From Congeria kusceri (Eukaryota; Mollusca; Bivalvia; Myida; Dreissenidae), in assembly GCA_027627225.1 (NCBI GenBank), contig CM051026.1:5695915-5759914 (forward strand): DNA of 64,000 nt, read 5' to 3'. A program made the translations under genes and the position numbers. Positions within the stretch are counted from its first letter, which is position 1; the number at the start of each line of letters is the position of its first letter. Below the pieces are notes generated by a model that was not told where the DNA came from, searched no databases, and saw only the letters and a program-made list of their open reading frames with translations. Below are positions 10,265 through 22,405 of this stretch, in pieces.

Positions 10265-12210
10265 TTTCTGTGTTGTTTTTTGTATAGAAAAGGCACATGC
10301 TAAGAATTTAGAACCCCAGCGGAAATGTTTTGGAATGAAAAGTATGTCACAAACAAGACTTTAGGCAATACCATAATGAGACTGGTTTTAAATTCACACC
10401 AGTGTGGAAGTCAGGCTTAATTAAGCTTTTGTCAATATTTTGAAATACATCTAAATTTTGTTATCTCGAACTCGCTTATGTCAGAGTGGAAAATATTTTT
10501 GGTTGTTTCTAGCCATGACCAAAGTTTGTCACACACTGGAAACACCTTTACAGTCATGTTTTCTTCAGTTTTAATAATCACATGTTAGTTTTCAATGAAT
10601 CATTGTTCAATTTATGTATTTCGAATTGCTATTTTATGTTCTAATTTTACACATAATTTAAACTCGATACTTATACAAATTATATACTTAGATATGTCAA
10701 ACTTCAGATGCCAAAATTACATTGAATTCCTTGAAACTTCGAGATAACAACATTTAGTCGTATTATAGTACCACTGTCAAAAGAAGATAAAGATTTTGTA
10801 ATGCCATCATTCACCAATTAATGCTTTTAAATATAACTGTTTTGCTGCCTACATAACCTATAAATACAGGCAAAAGTCATGTTTTATGGTGAGGCCAAAA
10901 AAAAAAATGTGTGTTTCGTGCAACCTGACCCTAACTAGCATAAACCCCCCAACCCTAAAGTTTTAGCGACGACTGTTTTCCATGAATCCATATTCGTCCA
11001 ATTTTATACAATTTCCAATGTTTTTTTACTGAAATGTGTCTTTATTAAAAAAAACAACTTAATCCTGACCCTACATAACTTGTTTGAAACTGCTGCCCGA
11101 AACACACAATTTATTTTGTTTGGCCTGAGTAAGTAACAAATCCCAATGGGAAAAATTAGATGATTTTACATTAAAGCCACCAAATCTGTTTTAAATGACA
11201 ATGTTGTCAACATGCTATGATTATTTAGAATAGAATATATTTACAAACACTTTTTTTTTTACACTTGTCATAATTTAAAATAGTTTTACATGCTAAGAAA
11301 AAGAGTGTGTTATGAAAACTGCAGACATAATTACAGCAAGTTTGACATGATGATAAACATTGTTAACATGGTTGATGTTATATTTTCGGATTACATAAAA
11401 GTTGCTCTGTTTAATTTTTTTATGTGAACAACAAATAATATCTAATTGTTCTGTTTTTTATTTTATACTCAATGCGGATTCGGTGGCTTTAATTAAGCAT
11501 CAAATTTAATGTCGAAGAACTTTCCCGATATTATCCCTCGGTTAATAAATGACTCATGACAGAGGAATAGACACGCATAAAACTATATTCCTCCACATTT
11601 GGGAAATGATGAAATCTCACTGATGCATACAACTCGGAATCCATAAAAGAAACTGCATATTATTGATGTCAATGGAAGTTACACAATCTGTGTCAAGTTA
11701 TTCCTCTGTAATGCTTGAAAGAACATGTTGTTGTTTAAAAAATAAACTTATTACTTGTCAGTGGTGAACAAATTAAGTATCAATTGAGCATAGAAGGAAA
11801 GTTGAAAAGACGACTGATGATGCAGGAAAGGTCCCGTATTCCAATAGCTCACAATGAATGTCATGATCTTGGAGCTTAAATATATACTGAACTTTAACAA
11901 AAGCATGAAAATATCAGTAATGCACACATGTATCGTGACACAAAATAACTACTCGACCAAAAAAGAAACGTGACACTATAATTTGTTAAGTCAACCACAA
12001 TGTCAAAATTTATAATTTATTGATACATGCCTAAAAACAAATCAAAATGCACATCTGTGTTATCAAAATATTCTGTTTTAATAATAAACCATTGTTCATG
12101 CTGTATCTTGATACGATTCCAGAAAAGTTGATAAACTATACACTGTCTGGTTTCTTTTTTGGTCTAGTATAAAATGCCCATAATAACATCAAAGAAATAC
12201 ATCATCAGTG
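10265..12210. other. AT-rich DNA, no gene seen
   Basis: No open frame with coding character and no convincing splice-bounded exon was found on either strand. Homopolymer A/T runs are frequent. Confidence 0.5.
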
Positions 12211-12254
12211 GTGAGTTGCTCAAAACTAACTGAAAATTCTGCTAACAGTCGTAG

Positions 12255-12960
12255 GTAATTGGAGGAAATTATTCTATAAATATGACAGAAATGTTAAATT
12301 GTGAGCTTAATTTGAACAAACTGTTGTAATGAATTTTAACGAATTCTAAAAATCTTGATGCACAAGTTATTAATATAATTTTATATTTATTTAGATCTAA
12401 ATTAAACAGGCTTTATGAAAGTGTAAATGAAGTTTTGAGCAACGGGGCCTACATATTTTATCATTTAACATTCATTTATAAACACATTTGCAGCATGTAA
12501 ATGATCTATGCCAGATGGAATAGAATAACATACTACTTGTATAACATATCAATAAAGTTACAAAATTCAATTGCAAGTTATGATACATTGCACTGTAATC
12601 AAATAGATTTGACAATTATTTGAAGCCATTCATTAATTAAGGAGGAAATTACTTCTATAAATATGACATTAAAATTTTGAATCGTAAATTTAATTTGAAC
12701 AAACTGTTATGATTTTAATAAATTCTGAATTCTTGATGAGCATGTTTTTTTAATAATATTAATATACGTCTAACATAAATTGGCTTTATATAAGTGTAAT
12801 TAAAGTTTTGAGCAACTGGATCCATATATTACTTAGCATTTTATAGATTTACTTTAATTTATACATTTCATCAAATGTGCAGCATTTAAAAATGATCTAT
12901 GCCTATTTGGAACAAAATAATTAATCATGATTCAAACGTTTAAAGAAAGTTAGCAAACAG
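12255..12960 (+). repeat. Diverged two-copy direct repeat, ~381-bp period
   Basis: A block starting 'ggaggaaattattctata' near 12260 is repeated near 12641. Shared landmarks are 'tttaatttgaacaaactgtt', 'agttttgagcaac' (12431 and 12804) and 'aatgatctatgcc'. The arm 'gttgctcaaaact' just upstream (12215-12227) is the inverse of the last-but-one landmark, so the unit may derive from an inverted-repeat element. Confidence 0.7.
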
Positions 12961-13009
12961 TTCCATCTACACAATGTTTGCAGTTTTGAAAAACAGAACA
13001 AAAGTTGAA

Positions 13010-13548
13010 ACCATAAGGCCCGAGGTCGCTCACCGGATAATTTGGCCTGGTGACCTAGTTTTTCACCCCACATGATCCACTTTCGAACTCGTATGAGATA
13101 TCATTGGGACAAATGTTCTCATTAAGTTTCATGATGATTGGGCTACAAATGTGGCCACTAGAGTGTTCACAAGCTTTTCTTTCAATTTGGCCTGGTGACC
13201 TAGTTTTTGATCCCATGTTATCTAGTTTCGAAGTAATCCAAAATATCATTGAAAAAATGTTTGGAGCAAGTTTCAAGAATATTGTGCAATAAATGTGACT
13301 TTTAAAGTGTTCACAAGCTTTTTGCCATAGTGACCTAGTTTTTGACCCCACATGACCCAGTTTCGAACTTGTTTGAGATATCATTGGAACAAATGTTCTG
13401 GGCATGGAAATGTTTCATGAAGATTGGGCAATAAATGTGGTTTATCGTGTGTTCACAAGGCTAATATTGACGAAAAACGACGCACAACGAACAGAAGGCG
13501 ATCACAAAAGCTAACTACGATATGTTGTGCTCAGGTGACCTAAAAATG
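13010..13548 (-). repeat. Hairpin-headed diverged repeat, reverse orientation
   Basis: On the minus strand it begins with 'aggtcacctgagcacaaca', then 'tagcttttgtgatcgcc', followed by three diverged ~125-bp units marked by 'aactaggtcac', 'gtgaacac' and 'tttcatgaa(a)'. It is related to the repeat starting at 4141. The 116-codon minus-strand frame at 13055-13405 is read-through of these units. Confidence 0.7.
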
Positions 13549-13549
13549 A

Positions 13550-14847
13550 ATGTTAAAATTATATAGAAATACACTTAAACAACTTAGAAAAAGCCATTAA
13601 TACCAGCATGTATCTCAGAAAAATGTTCGCTGAAAGCTTTGCTGTTATTCAGCATTCTCTAACAAGGCAGAAGTTACATTAATATATTAAAGGTTTTATC
13701 AAATGGAATTACAGTCTTAAGTATAGCTGGAAGTCAACAAATACAACAACTACAAAGATGAATGGTACAAAAATTAATGAAGACAACATTATCACAACAT
13801 TTTTGGTTCATGGTAATTTATACACTAATGAGTGAATTATAAATACCAAAGGACAAAAATGAGCATTATCATAAATAATTGAGCTAAACGATCTGTTGTT
13901 ATTAGTAAGCTTATCACACTGTGCCCATGTTATATATATTTATTGTACGGACACCTATAGTTTAATTAAATTGTCTACACTAATATATTTGTTATCATTT
14001 AACAAAGTTGTCATGATTGGACTAACAAAACACATTATGGCGATACTACCCAGTATATTACACATTATCGTGATACTATATTATTTCTAGATTTTTTAGT
14101 TTTCATAATCTAAGTATAGAATTTTAATGGACAGACTGACCGTACATTGTCTGCATCGTTGGCAGCAGATAAAATGTATGGTACTATATGGCATCATATA
14201 ATGGATAGAACACAATAAATAAAATTTATTAACAGACATTGTCATCATGCAAAAATATATCAATTAATGTAAGGAAAGATTAAGGATCTTAAAAGGTACA
14301 GTGTGCTGCTAAAAAGAAGCAGGTGGACAAAACTGACAAGTTTGTTGACATTTTCTAATTATTTTTTAAATCCAGGGTTTTAAAGAGTCTAAGGCTTCTG
14401 ATTAAGCTTTTTAAGCATAGTCTATTCAGTTGTAGTTGAATATTTGCAAAAATATATTGAATTTCAAGATATTCAACATTTCTGTGTTGACCAGCCCAGA
14501 GGGGCAGCAGGGGGGAACCAAAAATGAGCAGGCTGCAACACATTTTTATTCTGTTCTAGATCTTTCCCTAATAATAAAAACATTCACGCGACACAAGCAA
14601 ACATAAGAACAAATTACAACATACAATACCTACAAATTTGAGAAGTTTTCTCAGTGACTTGATGAATGACCATTACAAATGTTTACCTAATAATTATGAC
14701 TGACTGCTTACCATTAGTTATTGAAAAGACAAAACTTGCTTGTTAAAAAAAAATTACTAAACAAGTTTTGTTGTACTCTGCAATGCTTTATAATGCATTC
14801 TATAAATGCACATAGTTGCATTTGGATGTTTTAATCAAATACATTAA
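13550..14847. other. AT-rich DNA, no gene seen
   Basis: No splice-bounded open segment or recognisable repeat was found. Confidence 0.5.
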
Positions 14848-15165
14848 CCAAAAGACTATAACTTGCAAAGAAATAATAATAAGCGCTTTTATATCAGTTA
14901 CCAAAAGACTCTAACTTGCAAAGAAATAATAATGAGCACTGTTATATCAGTAACCAAAAGACTATACTTGCAAAGAAATAATAATGAGCATTGTTATATC
15001 AGTAACCAAAAGACTATACTTGCAAAGAAATAATAATGAGCACTGTTATATCAGTAACCAAAAGACCATACTTGCAAAGAAATAATAATGAGCACTTTTA
15101 TATCAGTTACCAAAAGACTATTAGTTGCAAAGAAATTATAATGAGCACTTATATATCTGTTAACA
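14848..15165 (+). repeat. 52/53-bp tandem repeat, six copies
   Basis: 'ccaaaagact' recurs at 14848, 14901, 14954, 15006, 15058 and 15110 (spacings 53, 53, 52, 52, 52), each followed by 'cttgcaaagaaataataat' and 'atatcag'. The middle copies are most alike, and the outer ones have diverged. Confidence 0.92.
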
Positions 15166-15674
15166 CCTTTTTTATTATACAAAGTTTGATGTGAAGCCAT
15201 TTGACACTTCAAAGTTTTGTTTTGCATTAAAACATTACAGTACATAGTTAAGTTCTGCACACAACAATCAAAGGCAATAACTATCACAGTAATGAAGACT
15301 TGTGCACATAAAATCATGTCTAATAACAATATTCAAGAGTTTACACAAAATACTGTGCATATAAATAAAGTTGTACACAATAAAACAAGAATATCATGCA
15401 AAGGGCAATAACTCAGTAAGCCCTGTACTGAATTTAATGTTCTATGTAACAATTTATTTGCAACATTCTTATATTACTTATAATATATTAAAAGGGTCAT
15501 TAAAATATACTTAGCACTTGTTAAGCTGAACACACAATTTGAGATGTACAGACGGACACACAGAAGTGGTGAATTTGTTGAATGATGATCTTGATAGACA
15601 CCTAAATTTCCTTATAATGTGGGCATAAACAATAAACTTACTGATAATTAAACTTCCAAATGCTTAAGTTAATG

Positions 15675-15905
15675 ATTAAAATTGCTGACAATCCGTGGAC
15701 CACTTACATAAGGTAAAAAATGCAGAGTATCATTCACAAGTAAGAATAGCCGAGCGGTTAAGGCGTCAGCCTTTTGATCCAGAGCTCTGAGGTTCGAACC
15801 CCGGTGGAAGCAACTTTTTTTCTTTATCTTTATTTAATCAGTTAAGACATTGCATGGCATACTTCAAAATCTACAAAAATCTGTGAACAAGTTCCTGTAA
15901 GTTTA
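15675..15905 (+). mobile_element. TIR element with tRNA-like sequence (copy 3, left-truncated)
   Basis: The tRNA-like core (15740-15812) has A box 'tagccgagcggttaagg' and B box 'ggttcgaacccc'. The flank 'gtggaccacttacataaggt' on the left and 'gcatacttcaaaatctac' to 'tgtgaacaagttcc' on the right match, in reverse complement, the element at 56618-57130. The far end with the opposite TIR is not recognisable. The acceptor and T stems of the tRNA-like fold have several mismatches, so I do not call a functional tRNA gene. Confidence 0.72.
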
Positions 15906-16433
15906 ATTAAACAACAAAAAATAATTCATTTTTATTGATCATTTACCCTCGCAAATTTCCCTCAGTATTTTCTAAACTATGGTCTACTGCATAGTCTGTA
16001 CATATAATTAGCTTTATATCAAATCCATTTTAAATAAAATTAACCCAATGCATTGAATAAATAATTATCTTGTAGTACAATGTCTTGATATTCACCTCTT
16101 CATAAACCAATGTACATATTTTTAATGCACTTACAATCAACTGATCCATTTTTCACCAAATACATAAATGTCCAGAACAGTTTTAAACTATAATATAATG
16201 AGAATGTTTATCAAATGAGCTCCCATACATGTATTTAATTGATTTACTTAATTAAAAAAGAAAAGTAAAATGTCTGTAAATACTGAGAATTGTCTATAAG
16301 GTCCCCCTGATGATGTATTGCTGTTTGTGGTTGATACATGAGATATCCAAACTAAAGTACGGTGTTCTATAAGCATGTAAACAGACACAGTCAAGATTTT
16401 ATCATATTTTACGTTAAGGGCCTTTAATAATTA

Positions 16434-16439
16434 TTTATT
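16434..16439 (-). promoter_or_regulatory. Candidate polyadenylation signal, minus strand
   Basis: TTTATT on the plus strand reads AATAAA on the minus strand, about 120 bases beyond the stop codon of the exon at 16559-16666, and fits as its 3' end. Confidence 0.35.
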
Positions 16440-16558
16440 GCATACTGATGAGAGTCCAGTAAACAGTATTGCAGACAAACTAACTGAATCATTACAAACC
16501 ATATAACCAAGCATAAGAAATTCAAAGCTTGCTAAGAGAAACACTGACCATGTCCCAT

Positions 16559-16666
16559 TCAAGACAAACAGTCATTGTAAACAGTGGGATGGGGACTTGC
16601 AGATGAGCCTGGTAGCAACAACTTTGTGTTCACCTCCCTCGTGTCGTGATGCCAGTGTAACTGCCC
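16559..16666 (-). CDS. Candidate terminal exon of a two-exon minus-strand gene
   Basis: On the minus strand the acceptor 'ctcatattacag' precedes an exon opening GQLHWHHDTREVNTKLLLPG and ending in TGA (16561-16559). Phase 0 fits the donor of the exon at 17068. GC content is higher than the flanking introns. A second frame, starting AVTLASRHEGGEHKVVATR and also ending in a stop, is open in the same exon and looks at least as protein-like; it would need a different upstream phase. The frame is therefore uncertain, though an exon here is likely. Product not recognised. Confidence 0.38.
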   Translation of the reverse strand, partial: GQLHWHHDTREVNTKLLLPGSSASPHPTVYNDCLS

Positions 16667-17067
16667 CTGTAATATGAGAGGTGCATTATTGTTTCAGTTG
16701 CAACAAAACCTTTACTGCACACATAACACCTTTAACAAATGTATAACATATCTGAGGTTTATGTAGTTTTAAAGTGGTACTATCACTACTTGTTAGTGAG
16801 AAATCTCAGGCAATCTTCATCCAATGTGTACAAGATGTACGCACATGAAAGTGGAAGTAATGAACACAGAATTTTGGTACATTTTTATATATATATTTTT
16901 ACATTAAACTTTTTTGTTAACAACACAACAATTGACAAGTGACTCTGGTCAATCTCCGACAAACACATTCTACAGAAAAATGATTTTACATCTCTGTCAA
17001 AACATGTAGATCTGACTTTTTGACTGGCTAAATGCATTGTCGATCCAAACTCCGATTGGTGAACTAC

Positions 17068-17220
17068 CTTTGCAATGTTACTTTCAAACACATCATATGT
17101 CTTCTTCGTAGTGTCTGGGACCCTTTGTGAGTTTGATCGATTGCTGCCGCGTGACTCATCTAACGCCATAAACCTTGTGACTGTTGATCTTCCCAAGCAG
17201 ATTCTCACAGTGATGTCCAT
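17068..17220 (-). CDS. Candidate first coding exon of the same minus-strand gene
   Basis: On the minus strand an acceptor-like 'gttattgtcattgtcag' (exon boundary 17229) is followed by an ATG at 17220 opening MDITVRICLGRSTVTRFM, then a charged segment containing SQRVPDTTKKTYDVFESN, to a donor 'gcaaag|gtagtt' at 17068. It is 51 codons in phase 0, and with the exon at 16559-16666 gives an 86-residue product. The frame also stays open upstream of the ATG to the acceptor, so this could be an internal exon. No signal peptide or membrane segment; no domain recognised. Confidence 0.4.
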
Positions 17221-17289
17221 GATTGCACCCTGACAATGACAATAACACTCTGACAGGAATATTGTTTCAAATGTGCTCATGTACATTCA

Positions 17290-18221
17290 GTCAGAAAATA
17301 AAGTTCTAGTAATAACTGGTTCTTAAGGCACACAGTTCTTAGAACTTGTGACAGAAAACATAAGCAATGGCATATAAATGAAAATACTTGTTTAAAATAG
17401 TTGAAAAACCCTCCAGATACAATTCATAGCAATATGACATATTTTTTTTATTTGTAAGTTTTCTCATACTCAAAGTTCATTCAATTTGTTTAAAAGATTT
17501 GTTTATATGCAATATATATATTTCAGTAGAATACGTTCACATACATTTAAATGGATATCATTATGAACACATTAATAGTCATTGTAACAGATTTGTAAAC
17601 TATGAGTGCATAGAAGGCTATATGAGTGTCTAAGCTGTATGAGTGAATCTGATTCTACAAGTATACATTGCGTACCAGACAATGTAATCATTTTTAAAAA
17701 CTTAAACTCCTGCACAAAGTGTAAACATAGAAGACCAACAGTGCAAGGGAGATAATCCAAACTTCAGAGAGATGATCAGGGTCCAGTCAGAGAAATAACA
17801 AGAACAGCTACAGCACTTACAATATTACAAAAAAAAGAGAATGTTTTCATACAGGATAACACAAAACCCTGCAATTAAATACAGAAGTGTTTCTCACTAG
17901 CATAGAACAATCCTGGACTTAATACCTCGTAATTACCACTGCTGTGATCTGTTGCAAAATGAATATGGCCATGAGCACTGTTTATTATTGTTGTCTTCAA
18001 AATAGCCCACTTGCCCAAAGACCGGGACTGGTGAAAATCTATTACGGAAAGAGAGAGTTATGACCTGTCTGCCCAAATAAGGCATGTACAAGGCGGATGG
18101 CAATTAGGAAATCAACAAAGCTGTCGGAGGACAGGGCGCTCGACTTTTCTTGTGCTTGTCAGAGTTTCTGGTATTCTTTCTCAAACAAACTGTATAGCAG
18201 AGGCCAATTAAACAAAATTAA
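17290..18221. other. No supportable gene
   Basis: AT-rich to about 17.9 kb. From 17.95 to 18.18 kb composition is more even and resembles a dispersed repeat, but I find no second copy in this window and call nothing. Confidence 0.45.
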
Positions 18222-18230
18222 TTTCTTAAG

Positions 18231-20957
18231 GAAAATAAGGAACAATTAATTACACTTAAAAATGAATTAGAAACTATTAGACAGGAAACTATGAAGGGTT
18301 GCTTTATACGTTCCCGTTCAGACTGGATAGATAATGGAGAAAAACCAACTAAGATGTTTTGTAATTTGGAAAAAAATAATTTTCTCTCCAAAAATATATC
18401 TTGCATTCAGAGAGAAGATGGAACATTAATATATGAACCTGAAAATATTCTTAAAGAAGCAAACTGCTTTTACAAAATTTTATATTCAAAACAACCCACT
18501 ACCAATTATGATCTGAAACATGAATTTAAAAATGATGAATTGCCCAAATTAACCGATTTAGAAGCGGACATGTTAGAGGGTATTCTTTCTTTACAAGAGG
18601 TGTCAGCTACTCTTAAACAAATGAAAAATGACAAAAGCCCGGGCTCCGATGGATTCTCGGCAAATTTCTTCAAAGTTTTTTGGAAAAAATTGGGTGTCTT
18701 TGTGGTTAGAAGCATTAATTTTTCATATAATGTAGGGTCACTCTCAATAACTCAGAAACAGGGAATTATAACATGTATTCCAAAGGAGGGAAAGCCTAAA
18801 CAATTTTGAAAAAATTGGAGACCAATTTGCTTGTTAAACACAGTATATAAACTAGCATCAGGGACGATAGCTAACAGACTTAAGTCAGTCTTGAACAAAT
18901 TAGTAAACAATGACCAAACTGGTTTCATTAAAGGCAGGTACATGGGGGATAATACACGACTATTATATGATATTATGAGCTATACTGAGTGCAACCAAAT
19001 CCCTGGCCTGCTGATGCTAACTGACTTCGAAAAAGCGTTCGATACCTTATCCTTCAGTTTTATTAAACAAGTGTTTGATTTTTTTTAACTTTGGGCCAAT
19101 GTTTAAGAACTGGATAGCACTTTTTTTTAATAATATGGAAAATGCAATCCAATTGAACGGGTTCTTGTCAGACTTCTTTATGATAGGACGTGGTTGTCGG
19201 CAGGGAGATCCTATTTCAGCATATATATTTATACTTTGTGCCGAAATACTAGCGATTAAAATAAGGAAATGTAATCAAATAAAGGGAATAAAAGTTGACA
19301 ATGAAGAATACAAGATATCACAATTTGCTGATGATACTTATATATTAATGGACGGGTCAGAAGAATCATTGAATACTGCATTACAATTGTTGCACTCCTT
19401 TTCACAATATTCAGGCCTGAAGGTGAATTTCGAAAAAACTCATGTTGTCTGGATAGGGGCGTTAAAATACAGCACAAGATCCATAAAAACAAGGTGGAAA
19501 CTAGTGTGGGGATGTACCCAATTTAAATTATTAGGTTTAACTTTTGATGTTGATCTACCTAAAATGATTGAGCTAAATTATAATGACAAACTAGCTAAAT
19601 TAGAAAATAGCATTGCACACTGGAACAGAAGAGATTTAACTCCCTTGGGTAGAATAACTGTTGTTAAGACCTTGATACTTCCATTGTTTATTCACTTGTT
19701 TGTCTCTTTGCCACACCCCGGAGATGTTATTTGTAATGATTTAAACAATAAACTATACAAATTTGTGTGGCAGGGACCTTCAAAAATCAAAGCAAAAGTC
19801 TTTACAAAAGATTTTGATGAAGGGGGACTTAAAATGGTGGACATAAATGCATTTATGAAAAGTTTAAAATTATCATGGATAAGAAAAGTTATTCAAGGAC
19901 AGAACAAATTTACATCCTTGGCTAGAAAGTTAATAGATTTTAACAAACTATGTAATACAGGCAATTTATACGCAATTTCTATTATAAAAGAAATAACCAA
20001 TGTTTTTTGGATTGATGTTTTAACAATATATTCTGACTTTGTTAAAAGTATTAATATTGATTCTGTTGATAAACTTTTAGATATGCCTCTGTTTTTCAAC
20101 AACTGTTTATTAATCAACAATAAATCCATTTTTTGGAAATATTGGTATGATAATGGCATTCAATATGTTAAAGATATTATTAAAGACAATGGACAGATTT
20201 TGTCATTACAAGAACTACAAATCAAAATGAATAAGCCAGTCAACTTTTTACATTATGAAGGTATAAAAAAGGTGCTTTCTACATACATTGCCGCAGTGAA
20301 AATGTAAACTTAGAACAGTATAAAGTACATTCATACCCCATTTTGTCGACCCATATAAAACCTATAATTATGAATTCATGCAATAAGTTATTATATAATA
20401 TGTTAAAACAGAACTCTGAAATCCCAACATGCCAAACAAAATGGAATGAATACTTTGCAAACGATACCATACAATGGAAAACTGTCCATGGACAAGTGTT
20501 TAAAAAAACGAATAATACATATATTCAATGGTTACAAACTAGGATTGTCCACAGAATATTGGGGACAAACTCACTCCTTTTTAAAATGGGCTTGTCGGAT
20601 AGTAATACATGCACTTTTTGCAAAATGTCAGAAGAATCAATTACCCATTTATTCTGGGAGTGTAACACAGTACAATTACTTATTAAAGATATCTCTGATA
20701 GCTTAATAAACGCAAATATACAAATAGAAATAAACTGCAAAATGTTACTTCTTGGTGATACAAATGTAAATGACAACTGCTTTATTCTTTTCATGGAAAT
20801 TAAAAAGTACATCTTTGCATGCAAAAGGAAAGAAGTTATCCCAACTTTTCAGGGTCTTAAGGCTAGCCTAAGATTAGCTTTAAATATTTATGCAAGCACA
20901 ACAAGTGAATCAAATAAAGAAATTTATTGGATAGTTATAAGACTTCTATGTAATTAG
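18231..20957 (+). pseudogene. Degenerate LINE ORF2: reverse transcriptase and C-terminal zinc finger
   Basis: Reverse transcriptase motifs appear in order: KSPGSDGF (near 18635), NWRPICLLNTVYK with GFIKGRYMGDNTRLL, LTDFEKAFD (RT A-box), GCRQGDPIS, and the catalytic FADD at 19324-19335. The C-terminal CTFC...HLFWEC finger (20610-20663) is the RVT-associated zinc binding type. Three lesions are visible: an in-frame TGA at 18807, one extra T in a T8 run near 19080 that shifts the frame, and a further frame change near 20283. The element is therefore inactive. Enzymatic roles are known for the family; assignment to L1/Tx1 rests on motif style. Confidence 0.93.
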
Positions 20958-21500
20958 TAAATGCATGAATAACAAAAATAATTGTTGTGAACATAGCAAC
21001 TCCCATTATAAATTAAACTTGCAAAATTTGTTTACTTGGTTAAGTTTTTTGTGTTGTTTGAATATTTGATTCATAGTTGATTGTGTTGTAAAATTGAACT
21101 CTTTGTGTAAAATCAATGTTTGTTATTCATGTCCATTGTTAATGAAACTAGCAAATTTCACATAATTGGTTTTTATGTTGTTTGAACATTGTGATCATAG
21201 TTAAAGTGTATTGTGTTGTAAATCAGAAACCTTTTTTTGTTAAGATTCACTTATTATAATTGTGTTATACATAAATAAGTATGCCAGTCCAGTAAAGTAT
21301 AAAAAAAGTATAAGGAAGTATAGCCACTTTGAGTGAGTAATTCAGTTTGTGTATTGATATTAATAACACAGTTAATACACATTACATATGGTAAAATAAG
21401 TCTATGTATGTTTATGTCTTGGTAAATTGTGTGTATATAGATTATGAAATGAATAAAATCATTGAAACAGGAAAAAAAAAAAAAAAAAAAAAAAAAAAAA
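18231..21500 (+). mobile_element. 5'-truncated L1/Tx1-type LINE retrotransposon
   Basis: The element consists of the C-terminal two thirds of an ORF2 (reverse transcriptase plus a C-terminal zinc knuckle), about 500 bp of 3' UTR with AATAAA at 21452, and a 29-base poly(A) tail (21472-21500). The coding frame is open right up to 18231, where it stops abruptly at 'tttcttaag' (18222-18230); the same 9 bases occur at 21509-21517 just past the tail, with an 8-base interposed segment. This fits 5' truncation during target-primed reverse transcription. Endonuclease domain and ORF1 are absent. Confidence 0.93.
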
Positions 21501-21539
21501 CATATTTCTTTCTTAAGTTAATGAGTGGAAGCATTTCTC

Positions 21540-22405
21540 TAAATATCAAAACGGTGACCTTGACCCAACTTACCCCATATGCAATCTCATGCAATGTCTC
21601 ATTATCTGTAAATTGAATTTTATTAAAGTATTTCAATTTGTTCTCCAGTTATAAAGCAGAACATTTTATTTCTATTTTTTGTAACTTGACCTTGACCATG
21701 ACCCCACCCAACCGTCCACAAATGCAATTCCAAGTAAAGTCTTCCTTTAGGGTATTCATGTATGAGAGTGGAAATCAAAAGTTGACGCTGCCATTCTACC
21801 CATTTAAAAAATTTTAAGTGTAAGAAGGCCCATAATATTGACAAATTTCAGGCTAGAATTACCCAAATTGGCCTATAGGTTCATTTTAATATAGGGAATA
21901 AGTGTTCTAATTTTGAATGAAATCCCTCAAGCCATTCCTGAGAAACCAGCTTATCGAAAAACTTTTAACCTGTTCATATTCTTGTATGTAAAATTCCTAA
22001 GTGCAAAAAGGCCCATAATATTGACAAATTTCAACTAGAGTTACCCAAATTGACCTATAGGTTCATTTTAATATAGGGAATAAGTGTTCTAAGTTTGAAT
22101 GAAATAAATTAAGCCATTCTTGAGAAACCAGCTTACCGAAAAACTTTAACCTGTCCATATAGCTTATATGTAAACTTTCTAAGTGTAAAAAGGCAGATAA
22201 TGTTGACAAATTTCAAACTAGAGTTACCAAACTTGGCCTTTAGGTTCATTTTAATATGGGGAGTAAATGTTTGAATGAAATCCCTCAAGCCATTCCTGAG
22301 AAACTAGCTTACCAAAAAACTTTCACCTAGCTAAGACGCCGACGCCAACGCCGAAACTGACAGCGGGGCGAGTAGAAAAGCTTGCCTTTTCTTCAAAAAG
22401 TTGAG
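21540..22405 (-). repeat. Diverged ~182-bp tandem units with a hairpin/CGACGC-rich end
   Basis: The landmark 'cccataatattgacaaattt' recurs near 21829, 22013 and (diverged) 22194, with 'taggttcattttaatat' and 'gccattcctgagaaac' in each unit. The array ends at 22330-22400 with a 'gacgccgacgccaacgccga' run and 'aaagttgagctaaaaatg'. The architecture matches the other hairpin-headed repeats in the window. Confidence 0.8.

Noticed and set aside
13055..13405. A 116-codon minus-strand protein with internal repeats
   Set aside because: The protein repeats simply mirror the underlying ~125-bp DNA repeat.
15740..15812. A functional tRNA gene with A and B boxes
   Set aside because: The acceptor arms do not pair, the T stem has several mismatches, and the block lies within a dispersed element that has two more copies.
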